Positions 16,522 through 24,710 of a stretch of 64,000 bases of DNA are shown piece by piece; the first letter of the stretch is position 1, and each line of letters starts with the position of its first letter. Made by a program: the position numbers and the translations under genes. The notes beneath the pieces are model-generated. The model was not told the origin of the DNA. It did not search any database and worked only from the letters and a program-made list of their open reading frames with translations. Source of the stretch: Chitinophagales bacterium (GTDB lineage Bacteria > Bacteroidota > Bacteroidia > Chitinophagales > Chitinophagaceae); the NCBI GenBank assembly GCA_017303855.1, contig JAFLBL010000006.1, forward strand, positions 124,001 to 188,000. The letters run 5' to 3'.

Positions 16522-18636
16522 ATGAAAAAGGGTTTGAACATTTTAATGATGGAAGACAGTCCGGTTGATGCGGAACTGATCCGGCGTTTAATAAAAAAAG
16601 AATACCCGGACAGCCATATTGAGCAGGTAGCTGTTAAGGATCTGTTTTTGCAAAGGCTGGAACATGAACTACCGGATGTGATACTGGCCGATAATTCATT
16701 GCCCGGTTTTGATGCCCGTGAAGCATTGCTGCTCGTACGTGGCCGGGGTATGCAGATTCCCTTTATCATGGTATCGGGTACCATGCAGGAAGACTATGCA
16801 GTACAGGTGATCAAGGAAGGCGCCGATGATTATATTCTTAAAGACAGGCTGGCCAGATTACCGGCTGCCATTGAAACGGCAATACGGCAACGCAATATTG
16901 AAGCAGAGAAAGCTTCCATACAAGCAAAACTGGTGTCCAGTGAAGAGAAATACAGAACCATTATGGAGCGTATCTCTGATGGTTTTTTCATTGTGGACCG
17001 GGACTGGGGGGTTATTTATGCCAACCAGACGGCTGAAAAAATGTTTGGGAAGCCGGTTGGTTATCTGCAGGGCAAAAAAATGAATGAAGAATTTCCGCAA
17101 GCGATAGACCGGCCATTTTTTAACGCCTACCTGCGGGCCCTGGAAACCAATGAAGCGGTGGAAGTGGAAGAGTATTCAATTGTTGCTGACCGCTGGATGC
17201 AGGCAGTGATGTATCCCTCTGAAAACGGGGCCGCCATTTTTATTCGCGATAAAACGGCACAACGGAAAGCCGAAGAAGCCAGCCGGAAGAGCGAAGAGAA
17301 ATACCAGACCATGCTGGAACGGATCTCCGATGGATTTTTGGTAATGGATCGCAACTGGGTGGTGAAGTATATAAATCCGGCAGCAGAAAAACTGTTGCAA
17401 CGGCCTCCCGGTTATCTCCCTGGAAAAAAAATGCAGGAGGAGTTTCCCGGGGCACTGGAACGGCCTTTTTTCAAAGCCTATGATGAAGCGCTGCGAACCG
17501 GCAACAATAAGTATATAGAAGAATATTCGGTTTCCATTAACCGCTGGTTCCAGGCGAGTATCTATCCCTCACCTGATGGAGTAGCCGTATTTTTCAGGGA
17601 TGTAACTGAACAACGGAAGGCCGAGGAAGAAGTACGGAAGGGTGAAGAAAAGTACCGGAATTTTATACAACGGATTACGGACGCGTTTATTTCACTGGAT
17701 AATAACTGGTGTTATACCTATCTCAATAAACAGGCCGGTGAACTGATTCAGCGCAAACCGGAAGAACTGATCGGGAAAAACGTGTGGGCGGAATTTCCGG
17801 ATGCCATGTTCTCGGCTACCTATAATGCATTTCACCAGGCATTGAAAGAGCAGAAGTATACCAGCAATGTTGATTATTTCGCACCATTGGATTTATGGCA
17901 GGAAAATCATATCTATCCGTCGGAAGACGGTATTTCTGTTTTTATCCGCAATATCACCGAAAAGAAAAAACTGGAAATAGCGCTGCAGGAACGGCAACAG
18001 AAGGAACAACAACAGATGATTGCGGCAGCCCTTGAAGCCCAGGAGAAAGAAAGAAATGCGATCGCGATTGAACTGCACGATAATGTAAACCAGATACTGG
18101 TGGGTACCAAAATAGTATTGTCGATGCTCCGTGACAATCCGCAGGATCCAGCTGCCATACTCAAAAACAGCCTCGACAATATTGAACTGGCCATCAATGA
18201 AAACCGGCGGATTGCGCATGAACTGGTTACCCCGGATATGAAGAGGGAATCACTGATCAATCAATTGGTCAGTTTATGTGATAATATGTTGCGGCAGGCG
18301 GGGATTACTCCTTCAATTCAGCATGAAACGTACAGGGAAGAATTGCTCAGTGAGCAACAGCAGCTGGCTGTCTACCGCATCGCCCAGGAGCAATGTACCA
18401 ATATAATCAAGCATGCCGGCGCCACATCCGTGACCTTTACGCTCAGTATGGAAGACCGTGATTTTGTTTTCAGCATTGCAGATAACGGGAAAGGAGCAGA
18501 TCCGCGTAAAACCAATACAGGTATTGGCCTGCAGAGTATCAGGAACCGGATCTCCGTATTCGGAGGCAGTGTGAGTATACATACTAACCCCGGACAGGGA
18601 TTTGAGCTGGAAATAAATATGCTGGCAGAACGTTGA
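16522..18636 (+). CDS. REC-PAS-PAS-PAS-HisKA_3 hybrid kinase
   Basis: A 704-residue cytoplasmic kinase. It begins with a receiver domain (1-125; phosphoacceptor D57 in ILADNSLPGFD), followed by three PAS domains at ~139-255, ~259-376 and ~380-500. PAS1 and PAS2 are close internal copies (RISDGFFIVDR / RISDGFLVMDR; EEFPQAIDRPFF / EEFPGALERPFF), so they arose by recent duplication. The HisKA_3 dimerisation domain has its His near 519 (AIELHDNVNQIL), and HATPase_c closes the protein (DNGKGAD, GIGLQSIRNR). HisKA_3 kinases usually phosphorylate NarL/LuxR-type regulators. A receiver at the N-terminus suggests it accepts a signal from the upstream CHASE3 kinase. Confidence 0.9.
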   Translation: MKKGLNILMMEDSPVDAELIRRLIKKEYPDSHIEQVAVKDLFLQRLEHELPDVILADNSLPGFDAREALLLVRGRGMQIPFIMVSGTMQEDYAVQVIKEGADDYILKDRLARLPAAIETAIRQRNIEAEKASIQAKLVSSEEKYRTIMERISDGFFIVDRDWGVIYANQTAEKMFGKPVGYLQGKKMNEEFPQAIDRPFFNAYLRALETNEAVEVEEYSIVADRWMQAVMYPSENGAAIFIRDKTAQRKAEEASRKSEEKYQTMLERISDGFLVMDRNWVVKYINPAAEKLLQRPPGYLPGKKMQEEFPGALERPFFKAYDEALRTGNNKYIEEYSVSINRWFQASIYPSPDGVAVFFRDVTEQRKAEEEVRKGEEKYRNFIQRITDAFISLDNNWCYTYLNKQAGELIQRKPEELIGKNVWAEFPDAMFSATYNAFHQALKEQKYTSNVDYFAPLDLWQENHIYPSEDGISVFIRNITEKKKLEIALQERQQKEQQQMIAAALEAQEKERNAIAIELHDNVNQILVGTKIVLSMLRDNPQDPAAILKNSLDNIELAINENRRIAHELVTPDMKRESLINQLVSLCDNMLRQAGITPSIQHETYREELLSEQQQLAVYRIAQEQCTNIIKHAGATSVTFTLSMEDRDFVFSIADNGKGADPRKTNTGIGLQSIRNRISVFGGSVSIHTNPGQGFELEINMLAER

Positions 18637-18641
18637 ACTGC

Positions 18642-19250
18642 TTACCAGGTCCGGCTGATACCAGCTTTTACGTTTAACAGTACAATATGCTGTTCTTTTT
18701 TGGCGGACTCATTACCATATACTTTTAACGCTGGTTTCATATTCAGGTGACTGGTACTGAAATGCAGACTGTTTTTTTCATTGATCCTGTAGTTAAGATC
18801 TGTTACAGCACCCCAGGAGAAACATCCTGTGGCCTGCTGATATAACCAGGGCTGATTTTCTCTCCGCAACGCGGGTGTCCATACGCGGCTATAGCCTGCC
18901 AATGGACCAAAGCCCGCTGACCATCTCTCATTGATAGTTCCGGTAACCAACGGGCCAATCATACAACCAGCCATCCGGTAAGCGCCGTTTGATGGAACAC
19001 GGAAATTGCCGGCCGGATTGCCTGCATAGTACAACATTGATCTGAATCCCGCTACACGATTGACGGCATGTGTATAGCTGATATCAATATGAAGACCCGT
19101 AGCGGCAAACCCGGAGTTGGGATTGTCCGCATCCTTTGCTTTATAACACATCAGCGGAATACTGATACCGGCATTGACGGATAATCCGTTTTGTGTTGCT
19201 GCCGGTAAAAAACAGTAAAGGCCGGTTAGAATAAGAAGCAGCTTTTTCAT
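18642..19250 (-). CDS. Predicted outer-membrane beta-barrel protein
   Basis: A 202-residue protein with a signal peptide (MKKLLLILTGLYCFLPAATQ) followed by alternating hydrophobic/polar strands and many Gly and aromatic residues (GLHIDISYTHAV, WSAGFGPLAGYSRVW), ending in strand-like sequence closing with W. This is the pattern of small outer-membrane beta-barrels common in Bacteroidota. No specific family is recognised. It is convergent with the hybrid kinase, with 5 bp between the two stop codons. Confidence 0.65.
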   Translation of the reverse strand: MKKLLLILTGLYCFLPAATQNGLSVNAGISIPLMCYKAKDADNPNSGFAATGLHIDISYTHAVNRVAGFRSMLYYAGNPAGNFRVPSNGAYRMAGCMIGPLVTGTINERWSAGFGPLAGYSRVWTPALRRENQPWLYQQATGCFSWGAVTDLNYRINEKNSLHFSTSHLNMKPALKVYGNESAKKEQHIVLLNVKAGISRTW

Positions 19251-19317
19251 TTTTCCGATCTCCTGTCCTGAATATACAACTGCAGAAGGGGTGGAAACAA
19301 TGAGTAAGCACCATGAA

Positions 19318-20004
19318 TCAGCTGTTATTGATAAACCGGTAACCGACGCCGGATTCTGTAAGGATATATTCAGGCCGGTTCGGGTCTTTTTCTATTTTCT
19401 TACGCAGCTGGGCGATAAAGACCCGCAGGTATTGCGACTGACTGATAAAACCCGGTCCCCATATTGCACGGAGTAAATACTGGTGCGTCAGTACTTTACC
19501 TTCATTGCGGGCCAGCAGGGCCAGCAGACTGTATTCCGTCAGTGTCAGTTTAACGGGCTCATTATTTCTTTTTACCGTTCGTGCAGTAAGATCAATCTCA
19601 AGATCCGGTCCCCCGATGACGGGTTCTCCTTCCTCTGTATTAAACGTACGGATTGCAGAACGGATACGGGCCAGCAACTCACCGGTACGAAAGGGTTTAC
19701 TGAGATAATCATTAGCCCCGTTGTCGAGCGCGGTGATGATGGCTTCCTCATCATGCTGAACGGATAAAATAATGATCGGATTGGTATACCATTGCCGCAA
19801 GGATTTCAATACATCCTGACCGCTTTTATCAGGCAGACCGAGATCGAGCAATACCAGGTCGGGCGGATGATTAGCGGCCTGTATCAGCCCTTCTTTGGCC
19901 GTGGCTGCACAGGTGACCAGGTACCCGTTTGTCTGCAGGGTAATATCCAGCAGCCGCCGCATCTGTGCTTCATCATCTATAACAAGTATACCAGGTTTGT
20001 TCAT
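19318..20004 (-). CDS. kdpE: KdpE-like OmpR-family response regulator
   Basis: A 228-residue regulator read from the ATG at 20004, 1 bp after the stop of the kinase gene. The receiver domain has DDE acidic residues near 10-12, phosphoacceptor D54 (LLDLGLPDKSG) and the conserved Lys (LSKPF). The C-terminal winged-helix DNA-binding domain includes LTLTEYSLLALLARNEGKVLT and the recognition region YLRVFIAQLRKKIE, with the GVGYRF end typical of KdpE. In other bacteria KdpE activates the kdpFABC potassium pump. No kdp pump genes are in view; the divergent kup gene is the obvious local target. Confidence 0.85.
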   Translation of the reverse strand: MNKPGILVIDDEAQMRRLLDITLQTNGYLVTCAATAKEGLIQAANHPPDLVLLDLGLPDKSGQDVLKSLRQWYTNPIIILSVQHDEEAIITALDNGANDYLSKPFRTGELLARIRSAIRTFNTEEGEPVIGGPDLEIDLTARTVKRNNEPVKLTLTEYSLLALLARNEGKVLTHQYLLRAIWGPGFISQSQYLRVFIAQLRKKIEKDPNRPEYILTESGVGYRFINNS

Positions 20005-20005
20005 A

Positions 20006-21079
20006 TCAGTGTAGTTTAACCGGGGATGCCGCTCCCGGAAATCGTAGTGTAAACCGGGCACCGCCACCGGTAGGGGAACTGAGTTCCACCGTACCGCCCA
20101 TGGCTTCTGTAAATCCTTTTACAATGGATAATCCCAGGCCGGTGCCACTGGTGGTATTATCCGTACCGCGGTAAAATTTTCGGAAAACATAGTTGATTTC
20201 TTCTGTCGGAAAGCCGGGACCGTTGTCTTCAATTGTCAGTTCCAGTGTATCCGCATAGCAGGCGGCTATAACAGCAATAGCGGACCGGGGCCCTGAATAC
20301 CGCACCGCATTGATAAGCAGATTATACAATACTGTTTCCAGCATTACTTTATCCAGCCGGCACAGCGGCAGATCCGGATGCAGCTGAATACTGACAGGCT
20401 GGGCCGGATTATTTTCTTCAATACGGCGTACCACTTCATGAATGGTCTCTGAAATATCGCACCAGTCCTGCCGGGGTTTCAGAAAGCCGGATTCGATACG
20501 TGACATGTTTAATAAATTCTCTACCTGCTGATTCAGCCGGAAGGAAGCTTTGGCGATTTCCTCCACCAGTTGTTCCTTGTTTTCTTCACTGAGCGATTCG
20601 TTTCCGGCCTGCAGATTGTCCGTAGCCCCGATAATGGCGGCAATCGGGGTTTTCAGTTCATGCGATAAGGAATTGAGAAAGGTATTGTACAGTTTAATGG
20701 CTTTTGCTTTTTCCTCCCGCAGCCGCGCGAGTTTCTCCACCTGCCTGATTTTATAGGTAAGCACCGCATTCACCAGCGCAATGATAAAATACATGATCAG
20801 CAGTATTGCATCTTCTGTCGAGTTTACATGTATGGTAAAATGCGGGGGTATAAAAAAGAAATCCCAGATAAAGGCAGACAACGCTGCAGATAAAAGCACG
20901 GGCCAGATATCAAATGAAATAGCAATCAGCGACACGGTAACCAGCAGGATCAGTGCCACCACACGGTAACCGAGATAGGGCGTAAGTCCGTAACAGATCA
21001 CCGATACTGCCAGTACGGAAAGAATACTAAACAGGTATTGTTTCTTCAGCTCAATTTTATGCGGGGCCGTTCGGGGCAT
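20006..21079 (-). CDS. KdpD-like sensor kinase lacking the N-terminal KdpD domains
   Basis: A 357-residue kinase read from ATG 21079. It has the four-helix DUF4118 membrane module (~16-108, including SAFIWDFFFIPPHFT), then a HisKA domain with H140 (LNSLSHELKTPIAA) and HATPase_c (NLLINAVRYSG, DNGPGFP, GTGLGLSIV). This matches the C-terminal half of KdpD; the cytoplasmic KdpD sensor and Usp domains of the E. coli protein are absent. In Bacteroidota those domains are often encoded separately, but no such gene is here. It is operonic with the KdpE-like regulator and divergent from kup, so a role in potassium or osmotic sensing is inferred. Confidence 0.85.
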   Translation of the reverse strand: MPRTAPHKIELKKQYLFSILSVLAVSVICYGLTPYLGYRVVALILLVTVSLIAISFDIWPVLLSAALSAFIWDFFFIPPHFTIHVNSTEDAILLIMYFIIALVNAVLTYKIRQVEKLARLREEKAKAIKLYNTFLNSLSHELKTPIAAIIGATDNLQAGNESLSEENKEQLVEEIAKASFRLNQQVENLLNMSRIESGFLKPRQDWCDISETIHEVVRRIEENNPAQPVSIQLHPDLPLCRLDKVMLETVLYNLLINAVRYSGPRSAIAVIAACYADTLELTIEDNGPGFPTEEINYVFRKFYRGTDNTTSGTGLGLSIVKGFTEAMGGTVELSSPTGGGARFTLRFPGAASPVKLH

Positions 21080-21123
21080 ATGGTGAAGATACAAATTCCA
21101 CGAAAGTGCGCACTATGAGTCGT

Positions 21124-21201
21124 CTATGTGTTGCTATGTGTTTCTATGAACCTATGTGTTCAGGCAATACGTCGCAGGCGTATAAAGATTTTATAAAGAT
21201 T
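21124..21201. promoter_or_regulatory. Direct repeats in the kdpD-like/kup divergent region
   Basis: Two sets of repeats lie between the divergent genes. CTATGTGTTN occurs at 21124, 21134 and 21152, with a shorter CTATGAAC between. TATAAAGATT occurs at 21181-21190 and 21192-21201, one helical turn apart. OmpR-family regulators such as KdpE bind tandem direct repeats spaced by about one turn, so the second pair is a candidate KdpE site. The first set may simply be another short-period array like those elsewhere in this window. Confidence 0.4.
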
Positions 21202-21246
21202 CACCCCCAAAACGCCCGGATATTTCATGGCTGTATAGCGCATATC

Positions 21247-21254
21247 TACATTTG
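21247..21254 (+). promoter_or_regulatory. Possible -7 box of the kup promoter
   Basis: TACATTTG fits the Bacteroidota -7 consensus TAnnTTTG and lies 21 bp before the kup ATG. The matching -33 element is poor (TTTC near 21222), so activation by a regulator bound at the upstream repeats would be expected if this is the promoter. Confidence 0.4.
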
Positions 21255-21274
21255 GTGTTGAAAGTTTTTACATC

Positions 21275-23245
21275 ATGTCTGTCTCATTGAAAAAAGCAAG
21301 TCCGGCCGGTTTGTTGATTGCACTCGGAATTATATTCGGGGATATCGGAACCTCCCCGCTGTACGTATTAAATGCCATCACCAACGGAAAGATGATCACG
21401 GAAGAACTGATCATCGGGGCGCTTTCCTGTATTATCTGGACCCTTACCCTGCAAACCACGATCAAGTATGTGATACTCACCCTGCGTGCCGATAATAAAG
21501 GAGAGGGAGGCATCTTCTCCTTATTTGCGCTGGTACGTCGCCGTAAGAAGTGGCTGGTGCTGCCGGCCATGGCGGGCGGTGCTGCCCTGCTGGCCGATGG
21601 AATGATTACCCCGCCGATCTCTGTTACATCCGCTATTGAGGGATTGAAACAGGTGCCGGCTTTCTCTCATATCAGCCAGATGACGGTGGTCTATATTGTG
21701 ATCGGCATCCTGACGCTCTTGTTTTTTATGCAGCAGTTTGGTACCGCGTTTATCGGCCGCTTCTTCGGTCCGATCATGCTGGTCTGGTTTTCCATGCTGG
21801 CAATACTGGGTGTATCCCAGTTGCCCGGTCAATGGGCGGTGCTCAAAGCGTTTAATCCCTGGTATGCGGTTCAATTACTGACTACCTATCACCAGGGTTT
21901 TTATATACTGGGCGGTGTATTTCTCTGTACTACCGGGGCGGAAGCCCTGTACTCGGATCTCGGGCACTGCGGTAAATGGAATATCCGCTACTCCTGGATC
22001 CTGGTAAAAACCTGCCTGATCCTGAATTATCTCGGGCAGGGCGCCTGGTTACTTCATATGCATGCGGGTGATATGATTTCACCTGCCATGATTGAAAAAG
22101 GATTCAATCCGTTTTATGGTATCATGCCCGGCTGGTTTATGTACTTTGGTATCAGTATTGCCACGGCGGCTACCATCATTGCCAGCCAGGCCCTGATCTC
22201 CGGTTCCTTTACCCTGGTAAGTGAAGCCATGCGGCTGAACCTCTGGCCCAAGCTGAAAATTGTTTATCCCACCGAAACAAAAGGACAGCTGTATGTACCT
22301 GCCGTCAATACGCTTTTGTTTGCCGGTTGTATCGGTATTGTGCTCTATTTTAAAAAGGCATCGAATATGGAAGCGGCCTACGGACTGGCCATTACCGCCA
22401 CGATGATTGCGACTTCTGTATTGTTTGCCAACTTCCTGGTATTGCACCGGGTAAAATCAGTACTGGTTTATTGTTACCTGATGGTTTATCTCAGCATAGA
22501 GTTTGTATTTTTCTATGCCAACCTGGATAAGTTTCAGCATGGTGGTTATGTAACATTAATTGTAGGCGGTCTTTTATTCCTGGTAATGTTTGCCTGGTAC
22601 CGGGCCCGTAAGATCAAGAACCGGTATGTGGAGTTTGTACGGCTGGAGCATTATATTCCCCGTATACAGGAACTGAGCAATGATAAATCCGTAGCCAAGT
22701 ATGCCACGCACCTCGTATACCTCACCAGTGCGGATAATCCGAAAGAGATTGAGCACAAAGTCATGTTCTCAATTCTGAACCGGCGACCAAAGCGTGCGGA
22801 TATCTACTGGCTGATCCATGTGGATACGGTAGACGAACCGTATACGATGGAATATAAAGTCACGCATATTATTCCCAATGATATTATCCGGGTGGACTTC
22901 AAACTGGGTTTCCGGGTACAGCCCCGTATCAACCTGCTTTTCCGTAAAGTAATTGAAGACCTGGTCAGCAACCGGGAAGTAAATGTGAAGAGCCGTTATG
23001 AAAGCCTGGATCATGGCAATGTAACCGGTGATTTCTCTTTTGTGGTGATGGAGAAATACCTGAGCCAGGACAATGAACTTCCCTTCTTTGAGAAGATCGT
23101 AATGAAAATATATTTCTGGCTGAAAGAAGTAAGCTTATCTGAAGAAAAAGGGTTTGGTCTGGATACCAGCAATGTGGTGGTGGAGAAATTTCCCCTCGTT
23201 GTATCACAGGTAACGCAACTGCGGCTTAAACGGATTATCGAATGA
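21275..23245 (+). CDS. kup: Kup-type potassium uptake permease
   Basis: A 656-residue Kup/HAK/KT transporter, which carries potassium into the cell, usually with protons. The N-terminal signature GIIFGDIGTSPLYVLNA is intact, followed by about twelve membrane helices to residue ~450 and a cytoplasmic C-terminal domain of ~200 residues, as in the family. The charged motif TLQTTIKYVILTLRADNKGEGG is also typical. It is divergent from the KdpD/KdpE-like pair and overlaps a 36-codon membrane-protein gene by ATGA. Potassium-dependent control by that pair is inferred from position. Confidence 0.95.
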   Translation: MSVSLKKASPAGLLIALGIIFGDIGTSPLYVLNAITNGKMITEELIIGALSCIIWTLTLQTTIKYVILTLRADNKGEGGIFSLFALVRRRKKWLVLPAMAGGAALLADGMITPPISVTSAIEGLKQVPAFSHISQMTVVYIVIGILTLLFFMQQFGTAFIGRFFGPIMLVWFSMLAILGVSQLPGQWAVLKAFNPWYAVQLLTTYHQGFYILGGVFLCTTGAEALYSDLGHCGKWNIRYSWILVKTCLILNYLGQGAWLLHMHAGDMISPAMIEKGFNPFYGIMPGWFMYFGISIATAATIIASQALISGSFTLVSEAMRLNLWPKLKIVYPTETKGQLYVPAVNTLLFAGCIGIVLYFKKASNMEAAYGLAITATMIATSVLFANFLVLHRVKSVLVYCYLMVYLSIEFVFFYANLDKFQHGGYVTLIVGGLLFLVMFAWYRARKIKNRYVEFVRLEHYIPRIQELSNDKSVAKYATHLVYLTSADNPKEIEHKVMFSILNRRPKRADIYWLIHVDTVDEPYTMEYKVTHIIPNDIIRVDFKLGFRVQPRINLLFRKVIEDLVSNREVNVKSRYESLDHGNVTGDFSFVVMEKYLSQDNELPFFEKIVMKIYFWLKEVSLSEEKGFGLDTSNVVVEKFPLVVSQVTQLRLKRIIE

Positions 23246-23352
23246 GTAAGCCGCCACCTGCCTGGATGGATGTACTTCTTATTATCGGTGCCTGGCTGAT
23301 AGCCCTCTCACTGGCATTTATGGTACTTGTAAAAATCAGGCGGCTGCTCTGA
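23242..23352 (+). CDS. 36-residue single-pass membrane protein coupled to kup
   Basis: This short frame starts with the ATG that overlaps the kup stop codon (ATGA) and encodes 36 residues: a polar, Pro-rich N-terminus (MSKPPPAWMD), one hydrophobic helix (residues ~11-30, VLLIIGAWLIALSLAFMVLV), and a basic end (KIRRLL). The positive charges after the helix predict an N-out/C-in orientation. ATGA coupling and the clean membrane-helix pattern argue that it is real. It is reminiscent in size and position of KdpF, the small stabilising subunit of the Kdp pump, but I see no sequence relation. It could be a regulatory subunit of Kup. Confidence 0.6.
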   Translation: MSKPPPAWMDVLLIIGAWLIALSLAFMVLVKIRRLL

Positions 23353-23363
23353 CGGAACTGGTA

Positions 23364-24680
23364 TTATGGTTTTGTTTTAAACAGGTGTAAGAGACAGCTG
23401 CTCATCATTTTTACGGCAGCCGGAATAGTCAGGCTATGTGCCGGGGCAAATTTTGAAGAGTGCAGTGAATACAATTCTTCCTTTCCGCTGGTGGATTTTG
23501 CCATCCGTTCCGGAGCCACTGTACCGATCCAGAGCAGGTAGGAGGGAATGGCGGTTGATTGCCGGCTGTATACGCCGAAATCCTCACCGATCATAACCGG
23601 CGGTACGGTTGTACAGGCGGCCTCTCCCATTTCTTTTGTGATGATAGTCCGCAACGATTTTCCAAGAGCAGGATCATTGTATACAGACGGGATAGACATA
23701 TCCAGTAAATCATATACCGGCATTTTATCTTTCTCCAGTCCGGCGGCGGCAGCCAGGTGATTACCCAGTGTTTTCAGCCGGTCGAAGATCAGTTGCCGGG
23801 TAGCTTCACTATACGAGCGGATCGTGAGTTTCAGGGTTACTTCATTCGGAATAATATTACCGGCAGTACCGCCATGAATAGCGCCGATGGTAATAACGGC
23901 CGGGTCGTTGGGACTAAGGTTACGGCTGACGATGGACTGCACGGCTGTAACATATTGCGCAGCCAGCAGAACAGGGTCAATGGTTTGGTGCGGCGCCGCA
24001 CCATGTCCGCCTTTACCATAAATGGTGATATTCATCATATCCACCGCAGCCATGGAGAAGCCGTCACAGAATCCCGCCTGTCCGGCAGGCAGGGCAGCGT
24101 GATCATGAAAAGCGAGTTGGTAGTCGGGGCCGGGCAGCTGACGAAAGGCTGGTGATTGCACGACCTGCTTAGCGCCCTGTCCGGTTTCTTCGGCTGATTG
24201 GGCAAGCAGGATCAGGGTGCCCGACCATTGTTTACGCAGGCGGCTCATCAGGCTGGCCGTGCCCAGCCAGCTGCTCATATGAATATCATGTCCACAGGCA
24301 TGCATAGCCGGTATTTCCTGTCCTTCTTTTTTGAAAGTTGCCTTACTGGCAAAGGATAAACCTGTTTCTTCTTTCACCGGCAATCCGTCCATATCGGAAC
24401 GGTACAGGAGTACCGGTCCGCTCCCGTTTTTCAATACGGCGGCAAAGCTGTGAAAGCCGAGTGAATCCACAATTGAATAGCCCATCGAACGCAGTTCCTT
24501 TTTCAGGTAGGTGGCTGTATTTATTTCCTGTGTACTTAATTCGGGGTTGGCATGCAGGAGCTGGTACCATTGGGAGTATTGTTCTTTTGCGGTTTCGGTC
24601 TCTTTATTCAACAGCGGGGAAAATGACTGGCTGAATCCGGAAAGCGGTAAAAGAAGGAGTGGGAGGAGTTTGTGTAACAT
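23364..24680 (-). CDS. Secreted M20-family amidohydrolase
   Basis: A 438-residue metallohydrolase with a signal peptide (residues 1-17, ending GFSQS). It belongs to the M20D group (hippurate hydrolase, IAA-amino acid hydrolase, N-acyl amino acid amidase). Metal-site motifs are visible: HACGHDIHMSSWLG with the bridging Asp, the catalytic Glu pair in QSAEETGQGA, and the late metal His region. The dimerisation domain lies between (ITIYGKGGHGAAPHQTIDP). It probably cleaves N-acyl amino acids or peptides in the periplasm. The substrate cannot be read from the sequence. Confidence 0.85.
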   Translation of the reverse strand: MLHKLLPLLLLPLSGFSQSFSPLLNKETETAKEQYSQWYQLLHANPELSTQEINTATYLKKELRSMGYSIVDSLGFHSFAAVLKNGSGPVLLYRSDMDGLPVKEETGLSFASKATFKKEGQEIPAMHACGHDIHMSSWLGTASLMSRLRKQWSGTLILLAQSAEETGQGAKQVVQSPAFRQLPGPDYQLAFHDHAALPAGQAGFCDGFSMAAVDMMNITIYGKGGHGAAPHQTIDPVLLAAQYVTAVQSIVSRNLSPNDPAVITIGAIHGGTAGNIIPNEVTLKLTIRSYSEATRQLIFDRLKTLGNHLAAAAGLEKDKMPVYDLLDMSIPSVYNDPALGKSLRTIITKEMGEAACTTVPPVMIGEDFGVYSRQSTAIPSYLLWIGTVAPERMAKSTSGKEELYSLHSSKFAPAHSLTIPAAVKMMSSCLLHLFKTKP

Positions 24681-24710
24681 AGGGGAAAGATAAATTAAAA
24701 TGAAAGAACA

